Origin: Typha latifolia
Taxonomy: Eukaryota > Streptophyta > Magnoliopsida > Poales > Typhaceae
DNA length: 64,000 nt
Direction: 5' to 3'
Assembly: GCA_019914945.1 (NCBI GenBank)
Contig: CM034104.1
Coordinates: 6,140,501-6,204,500, forward strand
This document shows, one piece after another, positions 1 through 16,700 of this stretch (the first letter of the stretch is position 1; the number at the start of each line of letters is the position of its first letter). The notes under the pieces were generated by a model that had not been told where the DNA came from, made no database searches, and saw only the letters and a program-made list of their open reading frames with translations. The translations under genes and the position numbers were made by a program.

Positions 1-540
1 CGATCAATCGAGCGAAGAACAAACGAGGTGCAGCATAGAACCCGAGAGGCAGGACGTCCATAACGATGACATTTTGTTTGCTCTGATGTTAAAATAATGT
101 GAAGCAATGTGATGAACATGGTGGAAAAGGAGGATAAAGGATGCAAAAAGAAAGAAAGAGGAACAAGGTTTCACACCTCCATTCTCAACTAGGGTTTCAC
201 ACCAAAAATTCACATTTAAGATAAATCTCAAAAAAAATTATTTTTCTTCATTAACCCTGACTAAGTAAAAAAGTTGACTATATATAGATCTTACAAATAA
301 CAATAAGAAAATAACACCCTAAAAAATTGCAAAAAAGTAAATATAACCTTAAATACTATAATTAGCAAATGTAAAATACATATCGCACTAATACATATGC
401 TCGTATAATGTCACTGATGTCCACATTAACCACACCTACATATGCATGTGTGTATACGTCTACAAGGGCCATGATATGAGCATACACGCTCCGCCCAGTG
501 TCAAAAGGTGAACAAAGTTGGTGAGTTGACGATAGGGGTG
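1..540. other. no gene seen; left edge of window
   Basis: AT-rich sequence with no recognisable coding or repeat signature. If the DGS1-like gene to the right is intact, this stretch would lie in one of its later introns or hold its 3' end, but I could not find a matching exon here. Confidence 0.5.
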
Positions 541-1383
541 TGTTATGATCCGGCTTAATGAAGTTGCAAATAAAACTCGAGATTAGTCCCGGTTTCGATC
601 TATAGCAGAACTTTCGAGAAGAATTGCGGATGATCTAGTCGTCCAATAGAACTGAGACTTTGACAAGTTGTTCCTCTTGAAGGGATCCAATGTAACCGAA
701 ATCATGTCGATCGGAGATGTAGATCAGAAGTTATAAGAGAAATATTGATTGTTGATCAGGTGGTGGTGTAATGGACGTGATTAATGGAAGAGGGAATAAT
801 AGTAAGGTATTGGGGGTGACAATGGTAGCGATGGTGGGGTAGAGCATTTAGCTAGACGAAAGGGTAGAGGGTGGACCGATCCTTAAGAGGCAAAAGGGCA
901 CAATCAGATTGAAGGATGAAGGAGATGACGTCCAATGATGGATGCCGTTGGAGGAAAAAGATAGGGGTATAGGAAGGAAAGACTTCAATAATTCTTCAAT
1001 AATGTTCAATTAAGTTGTCTTCCACATATTTAGAGGTTAATCTAACAAGCAAAACAATCAAAAGATAACCCTCGAATAGTACAGTTCGTCGGTCACGTTC
1101 AAACGCAGGTCAAACGCGTTCGAAACACGCTAAATTCGTTCTTTGTCTTTGCGAACGTGTGCAGGCATTCGAACAACGCGTTCAAACACGATCAAACGCG
1201 TTCAAATACACTAAATGCGTTCTCTGTATTTGCAAACATATGCAGGCGTTCGAACGACGCGTTTGAATGTGACTTCCTGGCGTTCGAACGCGACTGCCAA
1301 AAATTTTTATTCTTCCAAAACAAAAATTATTTCCTTCAAGATGGGTTGGTCAAGTCCAAGCCTTATCTAGCTGAATCGTAACA
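541..1383 (-). mobile_element. solo LTR with GCGTTCGAACGC palindrome array (minus)
   Basis: The segment is bounded by short inverted termini: TGTTATGATCC at the left and GAATCGTAACA at the right. Read on the minus strand it starts TGTTACGATTC and ends in ATAACA. Between about 1090 and 1300 it carries the tandem CpG-rich palindrome units seen in the LTRs at 39.3-45.3 kb, followed in sense direction by a CTAAATATGTGGA promoter-like stretch. No PBS, polypurine tract or coding region adjoins it, so it reads as a solo LTR. The flanking 5-mers (GGGTG and GAGAG) are not an identical duplication, so the exact borders are less certain than for the solo LTR at 38.3 kb. Confidence 0.65.
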
Positions 1384-1926
1384 GAGAGACAGTGAGTGAA
1401 GCCCTAGTGTATGGCGGGCCATAACTATAATAGTCCTAAGGTAAAACTTGTGAACAAAGACACTACAACTACACCTACAATCACCCACCTCCTGACACAC
1501 GTGCACCGACATGCAAGCATATAGACCCACAAGAGCGCAAGCACATGCATATGCATACTCTTTATACTTCAAGTAGATCTCTACATAATCATATCAAGTA
1601 AAACGATTTCTCTTATTACAGCTCAAATATCGTCTTATTGTCAAGGTCCACAATAAATGAATATATTTTGTTTATCATTTCAATAAGAAAAGCATGAATA
1701 CAATAACGATGATAAATATCAAGTGAAAGCTGAATCTGCCTCCCTTTATATCTAGACAAACCTGCAAAACTAGTGATGGAATCGGCATTCTATGTTTAAA
1801 GCTACTCTAGAACTATTCTGGAAAATAATTTCAGGATCTTGCACCATGTTCGAGAGGAAAACTATAACTAGTTAGGAGCAAAAGAGAAATAGTGTAACAT
1901 AAACAAAAAGACTTAAGAAGTCATAC
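1384..1926. other. intronic or 3' flanking sequence, no gene seen
   Basis: It lies immediately after the donor site of DGS1-like exon 6. No continuation of the protein can be read on the minus strand, so this is probably the start of a long intron that contains the solo LTR. Confidence 0.5.
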
Positions 1927-6284
<4,358 letters not shown>

Positions 6285-6834
6285 GGAGTTGGTGTTCCTT
6301 CCAACAGGCGCCTTTGGTGGCCTTTAAAAAGTTGGGAGACGAGGTCGGATTCTTCGAGCTCTTTTTAGTAGGTTTTTATAGCTCGTCTGTAGTATTGCTG
6401 CTTGACCTCGAGTTATTATTTTTCTTTTAACCAAAGTAGGTAATTTATTGGGAAATTTGCACCAACGACGGAAATAGGTTTTCGATTTTGTCCTTTTATC
6501 TTTTTTTTTCCTTTCAAAATTATCTTTCTATTATTTAGTGCCTTATTAAATTCTAATGGGACACTATAAGAGAAAAATGGCCATGCTATTTCTTCTTCTT
6601 TTATTACTGTAATTCACAGTTTATTTAAAATTACTTTACTTTTCTTCTACTTACTCTTCTATATTTCACTCATTTTTTTTAAATTAAAAGATAAACTTCA
6701 TTAGAAGAAAGCAAGAGGCTCCAAAATATATCTAATCGCATAGAGAGTAGCACATCCCAAGTGTATCTAGCCAAAATAGTTTGGAACTCAAGTAATCTCA
6801 AGCCATCCCAACAAAAATTAGACTTGATATTCTA
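6285..6834. promoter_or_regulatory. 5' leader and upstream region of the DGS1-like gene
   Basis: Sequence directly upstream of the minus-strand ATG at 6284. GC content drops sharply beyond about 6350. No clear TATA box could be assigned. The rest is AT-rich with no other gene signal. Confidence 0.4.
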
Positions 6835-7077
6835 GTAGACTTCTGCCGATCGCGTTCGAACACGCCCGATCATATTCGAACGCACAAAAGGCGTTCTTTG
6901 TCGATGCGAACCTGATGCAGATGTTCGAATGCGGCGTTCAAATACGCCCGACCACGTTCTCTGTTTTTGCGAACTTGATGCAGGCGTTCGCAAAAGCATT
7001 CGAACGCCCCCCCCCCCCCCCACTTTCGCGTTCGAACGCGACCTACAAAAAATTTATTTTAATGAAAACAAATAACT
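6835..7077 (-). mobile_element. LTR fragment with palindrome array (minus)
   Basis: On the minus strand this is the same array as in the LTRs at 39-45 kb. It has GTTCGAACGC units, the spacer GATGCAGGCGTTCG and a GAACGTGGTC-type unit end, plus a poly-C run at about 7007-7020. No flanking LTR ends with a target duplication were found. Confidence 0.65.
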
Positions 7078-7447
7078 AATGCAAGAAGAAAAGACTCTAA
7101 CTAGGTGTATCAAGCCACTATCTGACTATATACATTTCTTCAAAAAAAGAAAAAAGAAATATTACCGTAGCTCTATGGTTAGGTTTCACAAACCCCACGA
7201 CGAAGATCATAGATTTGATTCCATCTACGTAGATTGCGGTCAATATTTGCTAGATTTTCTTAGGAGAGTTGATGTAGTTGTCTAAGTTATATATCTAAGA
7301 GGGCTAGCCAACAATTGATCTAGCTTATAACCTATGGGCTAGCCTAAGACTTATGGGCTCATGATCGATCAAGAAAAAAGAACTTTCCATGATTGAGTTA
7401 TTGCTCATATCTAAAAACACTAGGATAATAATGAACAATAATAGTTG
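7078..7447. other. no gene seen
   Basis: AT-rich sequence between the LTR fragment and the PPR relic. A 68-codon open stretch at 7079-7285 has no family resemblance I recognise. Confidence 0.4.
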
Positions 7448-7758
7448 AACACCGGTGCACCATGGTTTAGGTTTTGAGTCATGCTAGTGTGATTAGAGAA
7501 GCATAGCACTTTATTAATAGTGTCATTCCATTTGAACCTGGTGACTCAATTTTTGGGTCAATTTATCGTTCAGGCCAAGAATGTGAAAATATGAAGGTTG
7601 CGAAGCATGTAGTAGAGAAGCTACTGGAATTTGAACCAATCGAATCTTTAGCAAATGCATTTCATGAGGAGATCCTTGTTGCATCCGATCAAAGGGCTAA
7701 CATTTTAAAGATTCTGAAGGGCTTGCTTTGCACTCTTCGTACTATCAAATATAAATGA
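7448..7758 (+). pseudogene. PPR protein C-terminal (E-motif) relic
   Basis: The plus frame reads CTMV, a stop, VLSHASVIREA, a stop, then HFINSVIPFEPGDSIFGSIY and, further on, ENMKVAKHVVEKLLEFEP. This follows the order of a plant pentatricopeptide-repeat protein near its E motif (CMVDLL.RAG.I.EA..FI...P.EP...WGSL, then EVAK..AEKLLELEP). Two in-frame stops and no start show it is broken. After EFEPIES the frame stays open to a stop at 7758 but no longer resembles PPR sequence. Confidence 0.65.
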
Positions 7759-7803
7759 TGATCATGATGATATGATGATGACAATGACGACGACGACAAC
7801 GAC
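7755..7803. repeat. degenerate (GAT)n/(GAC)n trinucleotide tract
   Basis: A run of GATGAT units passes into GACGACGAC directly after the PPR relic. Confidence 0.8.
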
Positions 7804-8571
7804 CCCACTACTAATCAAGTGTTGATATCGATAAATTAAGTTGATTTGCACAAAATTAATTTTGACTAAAGATTCTCCATTCTCATTGTTAAAATATTAC
7901 TAACTCTTTTTTATGGCATTGTTCTCAGCTTAGCTAAATAAGAATGAAATAGCTATACAAGAGTAGCGAACTAACAATGAGTAGTAATATAAATATCAGT
8001 AGGCTAATTATGCTAACTAAATATTCAACATCTTGTGGGCCATGCCACAAGTGTAATACCAAAATTGTTGAGAAGTTGAATGCACAAATTTGCCAAGAGA
8101 AACTTAGAATCATATGTGACACTATTAAAAAAAAAATGTGAATCCAAAATATACTCTGATATTGTTTAAAATTTCGGAGGCATTATATGATTCCGAATCG
8201 AAGGTTTAGGGATATGAAAAATCAAAAGTCCAAATCAAAGTCAAAATTCAAAATCAAAACCGATTTGGTTTAAAAAAACTAAATCATACTAGGTTTATGA
8301 AAAAAAAAATATAAGAATCGGACTTCAAAAACCCAAACCAACTATGAGATAGACATTTGAATTAATCTACTTCACATAAATTGTAAAAATAAGATTCACT
8401 TATAATTGATCCTACCGCACAAATTATTGATTCAAGTCCCAACTTGCTCGGAGTTCGTCTAAATTAACTACTTCATAAAGCTAGAAAGCCTCTATATTTG
8501 TTTCACCACTAAGCTAAAGGTCAAACTCTCGTACTCATGTCATAGTCAGTAGAGAAATTTGTTTAACTCCT
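7804..8571. repeat. AT-rich spacer with a dispersed repeat (8175-8350)
   Basis: The part at about 8175-8350 resembles 14850-15010 in the GPI-gene intron (shared order of CAAAGTCAAAA..., AATC.TACTA..TTTA and AAGAAT.G.ACTT...AAAAC). No coding content is seen. Confidence 0.45.
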
Positions 8572-9290
8572 TGATACACTTAGTTATGATCTTTTTTTAT
8601 TTCATTAGTTATTTATTTTTATTAAAATAAAATTTCTGTAAGTCGCGTTTGAACACAGGTGGTTTCGCGTTCAAACGCCTTCATCGGGTTCACAAATACA
8701 AAGAACGTGTAATGCGCGTTCGAACGCGGTCCGGCGCATTTGATCGCTCGTGTTCGAATGCCTGCATCGCATTCGCACATACAGAGAACGTCTTTTGTGC
8801 GTTCAAACGCGATCAGACGCGTTTGAACGTAATCGGCGGGAATCCTCTAAAATTAGGGCTACTTATTATTTTAGGACTTGTTGACTAGCCTCTATATATA
8901 TGTGAATGGTAGCCAAATTTATTATCCTATTGGAATATTGATTTTTTGCCTCTCTATCATCTATCTACCTTAATCTCCCTCCTCCATCTTCACCATCCTT
9001 CCACATCTATCATTGGCAAGGTTTCTCCTAACCTCTAATCTCTCTCGACTGTCGAGCCACTCCTCTTTTTTAGGATCTCGACCACTTCGTTCCCTTCCTC
9101 TATATCCTTTAATCACATCCACCATCCACCATCCACCATCCACCATCCACCATCCACCATCCACCATCCACCTCCATCTCCATACCCATCCATAACCCTA
9201 ACATCTACTCCACTCGTCACCACCACCATCACTCATGTTCTACAAAGGGCGTATATACGAAAGTTGTAGACAGGAAGTTACGAATCTAAC
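8572..9290 (+). mobile_element. LTR (solo or remnant) with palindrome array (plus)
   Basis: The array runs from about 8644 to 8835 as two full units and a half unit, with a perfect GCGTTCGAACGC at about 8717. It is followed about 60 bp later by CTCTATATATATGTGAATGG, a good TATA-type promoter placed as in the other LTRs of this group. A CT-rich leader and a CCATCCAC-rich stretch follow, as in the LTRs of the element at 39327-44592. The left border may be TGATACACTTAG at 8572; the right border is not determined. Confidence 0.6.
9116..9172. repeat. (CATCCAC) heptamer tandem, 8 units
   Basis: Eight near-perfect 7-bp units sit in the transcribed part of the LTR. The LTR at 39.3 kb has a short unexpanded version (CCACCATCCACCATCATC) at the equivalent place. 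Confidence 0.9.
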
Positions 9291-10261
9291 CCACTTTGTT
9301 TTATAATTTTCTGACTATAAGAGAATATTTAGCAAATATTTTCTCATAATTGCGCAGATTACTTTTTGTAATAAATTCAAATCTTAAGAAATTATTCCAT
9401 AGCCGACCTTTTAGTACAAGAACCCATCACTCCTCCAACACTTTAGGATCACCCTTTGAACGCAAGCACTCAAACATATAGAGAAGTTTTCCTCACACTT
9501 AATGAAAAATTATGCTCCGCAAGGAAATATATAAATCTCTAAGATGAGACTAGAATTTCATTAAGATCTCTCTCTCAATTGGATGACTTCTTCTAAGCTT
9601 CTAGATTTTTTTATATATGTGATAAACATCTTTACTTCATACTAGAAGAATCTAATAAAGAAAACTCTAAGTCAGATCAATATTTCTTTTGTTGTCCAAT
9701 GTATCAGTGACCTTTCAAGAATTGTACACCTAGCGATGACCTTACAAACATTGTATACGTAGAGAGAGTTAATATGTAGCCATTGCAGACATAGAGAATA
9801 ATAATATAAATATAGATGTATTCATTGCAAACATAGAGAATGATATTGCAATATTTATTGTAAGGAGGTCTACTCTGCAAAATTCATAAAAGACAAACTA
9901 TTTTCCCTTCTTTACCTCTACTTTATATTAATAAAAAATAACTATTATACTACTACTTTATATTACAACCAAATATTATAATACCATGATTTAAATGAGA
10001 GGTACAATTTTAGAAGTAAAAATCTAGAATAGTTAATCTTAAAGGCAAATGAGGTCTAATTCTTCAATGTTACTATTACACTCTTCAGTCACCCTTCACA
10101 GAATATATAAATCAAGTGGATTTAACCACTACTTTTGTCTAAATCCCTACAAAAGAAATCACGCATGGATAATAATAAAATAGTATTCATTAGGTACAAT
10201 ATTTAACGACAAATGATATTAGATTGACAGTTGAGGAGAGAAGGAAATTTATCTACACTTT
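9291..10261. other. no gene seen
   Basis: AT-rich sequence without recognisable genes or repeat borders. Confidence 0.4.
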
Positions 10262-11352
10262 ATTATATATTATGAATAAATTATAATTTGCCCTTGTGTG
10301 GTTTGACCTGATTCTAATTTACCGAGGAAATTATATTTTATCTCCTGTTATTAGGTCTAAATTCGCTTTGCCATGTATAGTTTTATTTTATGCCATTATA
10401 CCTCTTGTGTGGTCTAAACTAATGTGCAATTGTTATTATTTTTTTATTATATTTATCTAAATCACATACCAAATTTGAAGATACTCATTAGATACAAAAT
10501 TATTCAGGATGTAATAAGTTTTCCAACATATCTAAAATAATACTGATTGAATTCAAATGACAATGACAATATAAATATGGAAAATTACACTTTACCCATT
10601 TGTGGTTTGGCTTCATTTCATGAAGTCCCATATATTAAGCACTTAACCTTCATATGGTCTTCACTAAAATGTAACTGCTATTTTCTTCATTATATTTGAC
10701 CACACTAGAGGTAGAATCTAAAGATCATCATTAAAGAAAAATTTGTAGAGGAAGGCTTTCCAATGCATTTAAAATAATACTGATCAAATTTTAAATGATA
10801 AAGATATAATAAATACATTGATATGTATATATATATTTGTTATCATATCTTTGTAATCTTAAATCCTATAAGTATTATTTTAGATGTATTAAAAAGTTTA
10901 TCTAATTTATTTATAATTTTGTCTTTAAATGAGGATTTTCAAATTTGACCTATAGTGCGCTCGAATACGATGAAAAAAATAACAATTGCACTTTAGTCAA
11001 GACATATGAGGTTAATTGCTTAAATTTAAAATATATGTGAACTTTGTGAAATTGAGTCAAACTACAAAGGGGTAACGTGTAGTTAACCCTATAAATCTAT
11101 TGAATATATATACTATATCTTTATCGTCTAAAATTTGATAATTATTATTTTTAGATTGGTTAGAAAGTTTACTTATCTATAACTTTGTCTCTAATAAATA
11201 TTCATCAAATTCAGATGATTGTTTGGTCAAATATGATGAGAAAAAGTAACAAGTTTAATTTAGATATAACAATAAGGAGGTAAAGTGAGACTATTAAAAC
11301 TATAAAAGGTAAAGTTAATTTAGGCTTAACCATATGAGGATAAAATATAATT
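10262..11352. mobile_element. nested palindromic (foldback-like) repeat cluster
   Basis: Two forward copies (about 10262-10575 and 10580-10830) face two reverse-complement copies (about 10840-11085 and 11095-11350). The forward start TTTGCCCTTGTGTGGTTTG mirrors the end TAACCATATGAGGATAAAAT, and the inner arms match over about 240 bp. No ORF is inside. Internal sequence in each arm (AAATTTGAAGATACTC..., TTTCCAA, AAAATAATACTGAT) is the same module as in the cluster at 16.5-18.6 kb. Confidence 0.6.
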
Positions 11353-13704
11353 GTTGGGGTCAAACACTTACACCCTGGGGAAGAAGAAATAGTTTCCCAC
11401 CTAAAACCTAATGACCAATCTATGCTAAAGTATACTTGAATCATAAATTACTTGAGTGTAAAACTTTATACATGAATCTATGAAAGTCCCATGGATCAAT
11501 CCAATTTTTTGAGAAATCACTAACCGTCCTTGTGAGCACATGACTCATCTCTAATGGCAAGAAGCTCTTCTTTTCAAACCACGAGAATAAATCTTCTAAT
11601 GCTTCAAGATTTTGCCATTGATAAATCCTCTCTAATTTTCTTATGGATCTCTCTCCTCTTTTTCTTAGATGGTGTCAAAAAGGAGAGGGCAACAGATCTG
11701 TATATATTTGAATAACCTTTCAAATTCTATCTTTTCACTATTTTGTGCTTTAGGGACCAATCCACTTGAATAATAGTATCTTGAGATCCTAAAAATTGAC
11801 TCCCCTTATTTGCAAATCTCATAATCAATCAATCAATAATTATAGTTTTACCTAAATAGGTCTACACATTTATGGATTACACTCTAAAGAATACATAGAT
11901 TATCAAATAATTCTTAATCCAAATAGATTATTTACAATTATACATGACAATATGCAATTCATAATTATATTACATATTTGCCCAACGTTGGATACTATGA
12001 TCGAACAACAATTTCTTTTAATTTATCTCCATGTATTGTAAACTTAAACCCACGTGGTCTACACTAAGTTATAACTATTAATCAATTGTTAGTAGAGATT
12101 GTAAAGAATTAATTACTCCCAAAGAAATATAATCTACTTTAAGAATGGTAGGGATAGTTTAATCATTTAGCAATTTATTTATGACGAAGAAATATTTGTG
12201 CCAATGAACTTCATTGATACCATCATTTGCATTATTAGTTCTGAATAAAAAAAAAATCTAATAGTTGTATGAGGTTAATTGCTTAAATTTGAAGCATAGA
12301 AAGATAAGTCAAAACCGACTAAATTATAAAAGGATATGTTGTAATTTGCTTTTTTTTTTCTAAAAAAATAGTTTACTCAAACTATCTAATTAAAGTAGCT
12401 ATTCCTACTATTTACAAGTTTTTAACATATTTCTTCTATACCTAGCTAAACTTATTATTATTCTACTATAGTTTTTCACGAATTTACTACCATTTTTGCC
12501 GAGCATGTTATCACGCAAGTACTTTAAGGTATATTGCTTGTGAGAATTTTTTTTTGTGACAAAGTCTCTAAATTATTATTATTTTGAGTAACAAGAATTC
12601 TAGTGAAAACTTAACGGTGTCCCACTAAATATGCTGCTAAAACTTGAACTCAAGTAATGTCATACAATATGAGTCCTTCTAGCTAGTTGAGCTCTCTAAC
12701 TTATTATCAACTTAGGACAATTTTTTTCTTATTAGCATCATACTAAGTCTTTGAGGAGTTGCATAGTCAAGTTAGTTGTTGAATTGCAATAAAATAAAAG
12801 ACAAAGCAAAGGATAAACGAAATACACAATATGGCAAAAAAATTATATTTCTTTATTAATAAAAAATAGAAGGTACAAGATATGCTAACGATAATTTATT
12901 TTAAAAAGCCAGAACAAAATAATCACCATTGAGCTAGTGACATTTCAGTTACTTAATAGTATTGCTACCCAATAGATTCGAAGGTCTTATAAGATGCGTT
13001 ACATTTTGACAATAAATCTTTAAAAATAACTCTACAATGTTATTATATAAAACGGTCTCAAAATGTGATTTAATTATTAAAATATTTTTAAGTCAGCGAT
13101 TTATCTAAATTTTCTTATTTTAATAAAGTATTGATAAATAATTTAAATAATATAGTACAATGATGATATTAATTTTTTGCGAGTTATAATAAGACCGGTC
13201 AAAATCTTGCTATTTAACGTAGAGTAGAGTGAAGTGCACGTATGACATGGTTTATATGGTATGATGTCGTCCGGGGTGGGTCGGTCGTCGCCAACCTCCG
13301 ATTCAAACTGCACGAAGAATTTTTTTTTCTTTTTACTTGAGAAAAAAAAAAGTGTACCAAGAACAGCTACATCTCAACTGCGTGATGTTGAGTAGGTAGT
13401 TGATCGTCTGCAATCATAAGTGCAGAATATATAATGCTATCACGTACTTGGCAAATCATGATCGGGTTTCAAACAGTTAAAATGCTAGTCGGAGTAAATT
13501 CCTATATTCAGTTTTGCAGACAATCAGTTATCCTTTGGCTCCATTGCCCCAGCTCACCGACAGTCTCTTAGAACAAAAGACGGACACTTGGTGGGTGTGA
13601 AAGCGATTGAGATCCTTCCACCTCTTACCGCCTCCCTTCTTCTTAAGCTCGCTTTTGCCTGGAGTCTCAAGAAAAGGAAGGCGAGAAGAGAAGCGGATTT
13701 GGAA
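11353..13704. other. upstream region of the GPI-anchored protein gene
   Basis: Mostly AT-rich and unassigned. A further diverged copy of the repeat-arm end (GAGGTTAATTGCTTAAATTTG) lies at about 12270. A TATATAA-type motif at about 13427 is about 280 bp before the ATG at 13705 and could be the core promoter; this is inference. Confidence 0.35.
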
Positions 13705-16700
13705 ATGGGTCCTCGGTTATCCCTCTTCTCACTCTTCCTACTAGCATTCCTTCTGCATTGTGCGAGATCTGATGGTAATGTTCTCATCTCCAACTCTTTC
13801 TCACTGTCTGTAATGTGATTAGAAATTTTTTTAGTTTTATAGATGTAGAATTTTAGTTGGTTTTGATCTCACTATAGATAGTTGCATGTATTTTGTATGG
13901 AAGATAAATGTTTTTATTTTTTTTTTATTTTTATGTTGCAATGGTTCCTTTTACCATTTCTTTTGTCTGTTGGAAAGAAACAGGTTAAATAGAACAATTA
14001 GATTTGAATCTATATAGTTTGACATTTGGTGAAATCAAAGCAGTTTTTCTAGATTAGAAAATTACAATGTAGAGAAAAGGAGTACATACCTTATAATTTG
14101 GTAATTTATTGCTGACTAATATTGTTGCTTTGGTTTAGTTTGAATTTAACTTAAAAATAAGTAAGAAGACTGAAATCTGTAATGAGGCACAAGGATTTGA
14201 TGTTACATTTGTTCGTTGGACATTTCTGAGGTTGCATGTGATCTTATGGGGCTGAACAGTTTTGGGAGGGGGACAGAAACCTCCCTTCCCATTGTTCCTT
14301 TCTCTCCCAAGTCCCAGCCCTAGACTAGATTATTCCAGCAGTCAATTTCCTGCTCTTATTTCATTAGTTAGGGATTGATTCTTTTATATGTATCTCATTA
14401 CCCTAGAATTCTGAAAGAGGACTAGGCTATTGGTCTGTTTCATTAGCAGATCTAAAGTCTCAAGAGCTGCTTTAGCAGATTTACATGTTTAGGAGATGTG
14501 TTCTCAGAATTCATCATCTTAAAAAGGAAACACAACAAAAAGGAAGTGATGTTCTTTTCTTCATCATGATATTGCTGATAGAGATTTCCACACATAGCTA
14601 GAAGCAGGAACATTGTCCCAGGAAAAGGTATTGCCAGTTACGATGGAGCTCACTGTGGTAGTTTTAGGCTGTGACAGCTATGGTATGTGCTTTGGCTTCC
14701 TTGAATAGTGCCCATGTTTGATATGTTGCACTCTGAATCAAAACAAACTATTTCTCTGGCGATTTAAACTCTGGCAAAATGTTATCATTTCTGATAGCTC
14801 ATCATTTGGTGGGTCTCTTTTTGAAGGTCATTGAAAACTCGGGGGAGATATAAGAATCCTAGTTTGATTAGGCTTAGAAATATGGAAAGAACAAATTCCA
14901 ACCAAAGTCAAAACTAAAAATAAAAACAATTTCGTTTAGAATAATTGAATCCTACTAAATTTAGGAAAACATTTAAGAATTGAACTTTTAAAACTGAAAA
15001 CAAGTAAGAAATATAAATTCAATTACTACTCAAATTAAAAAACCGAACTCAAGTTAGTAAGTGAAAGAAAAGGAAATAAGAGTAGGAAATGTAAAGCTGA
15101 GAATGAATAGGAAGTTAAGAGCATGACAAACACATGATCACAATTTTTTTAACCCCTCACCAAAAAGAGGAAAAAAACCACAGATCCAGTCAATCTCTTA
15201 GATCAATATATTTCATGATGAATCATAGATATAATATTCACTTATAATCACTTATACCATGCTCCAAGTGACCACTGATTAAAGTTCTTCGTTTGCTTGA
15301 GCTTCCCTCTTCGATGAACTACTCAATGAACATAAATTGCTCCTTGTTGATTGTCTTAAACTCGATATGGATCAAACTTTCTATTGCTCTTCATATCGAT
15401 GTAGATAATATCGGTTCAACTCCTCTATTGTTTTTGGATCATTCTCTATTGAAGCATAAATACTCGGACATATATAGATGTCTCTCCTCACCAATTGATA
15501 GAAAAATATGCTTCACGAGGGCTCCTCAAACTCGTAAATGATGAATTTGAAGCTCCTTGAGTTCTCTTTGGATGGATCCAATGACAGAGCCAAGATTCTT
15601 GGGCGGAGGGGCAAAATCAAATAATCATTCTAAGAAAAAGAAGTATTACGTGTCACCTTAGAAAAAAATATTTACTTTATGAAAATTATGATTAACAAAT
15701 TCATCTATTCTAGTTTTTATGTCACATATTTGGATAAGCGTTTTTCTCGATAAGCCCAAGATAGGTTCATATTGCATATTCTTCCTATTTTATTTCCGTT
15801 GCAAAATCACCCAATTTTACTATTTTCTAACTATATTACCCTTGCTTTATTTTTGAGTGGGAGAGAGAAAGTTTTGCTTTTCATTTAATGTTAGTTTATC
15901 CTTTTCTAATAGGAAACATTACTTTCTTTTTAGAAAAATCAGTATCTTTTTTACCCAAGTATTTAAATATTCTTTTTCTTCTTCTTTCTTTTACCACCAT
16001 TATATCTAAATAAACTTGCCATTATTGTTTTTACAAACCCTACGCTTTATAAGCCTACTAGTTAGCCTTTTTCTATATGATTTAATTTGGTACTCAAGTA
16101 CTTACTTAAAATTATTTTGAAATGGATATATATTTTTTTAGGGTTAAATATATTTTACTCCCTTGTACTTATGCCTAAAATTATTTTACCCCATTGAATT
16201 AAAAAAGTCTCAAACTAATTTCTATACTTATAACTAAAGTGAGACTATTAATTTTTCTGTTAAATTTAACTGAGTAATATGACTATTTTGATAATTTTAT
16301 TGCATTATATTAAAATCTGCATGTCTTCTCTGACGAATACAATAGAGGCATTGTGGTCATTTTGATATCATTCAGTTAAATTTGACGGAAAAACTAATGG
16401 TTTCATTTTAGTCATAAGTATATGGACTGGTTTGAGACTTTTTGAATATAAAGAGACAAAATAATTTTGGGCATAAGTATATGGGATAAAATACATTTAA
16501 CCCATTTTTTTTATAACAATATATTATGATCACGATATATGTTTAGTATTATCATCATATCATTCCCATATAAACTTCGATCCGTACTATTTTGATGCAT
16601 TGAAAGCTTATTTAGCCCTTTACAAGTTCATCTCTCATAAATATCCTCAAATTTAACTATTTTGGGGGCTAAAAATTCATTAGAAGATAACAACTTAATA

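Noticed and set aside
8700..8835. GTTCGA words of the palindrome array as tRNA B boxes (Pol III promoter)
   Set aside because: No A box at proper spacing, no cloverleaf and no terminator; the match is only the short GTTCGA core.
13588..13704. Upstream in-frame ATG as start of the GPI-anchored protein
   Set aside because: It would put a basic 39-residue extension before a normal signal peptide; the ATG at 13705 fits a secreted protein better.
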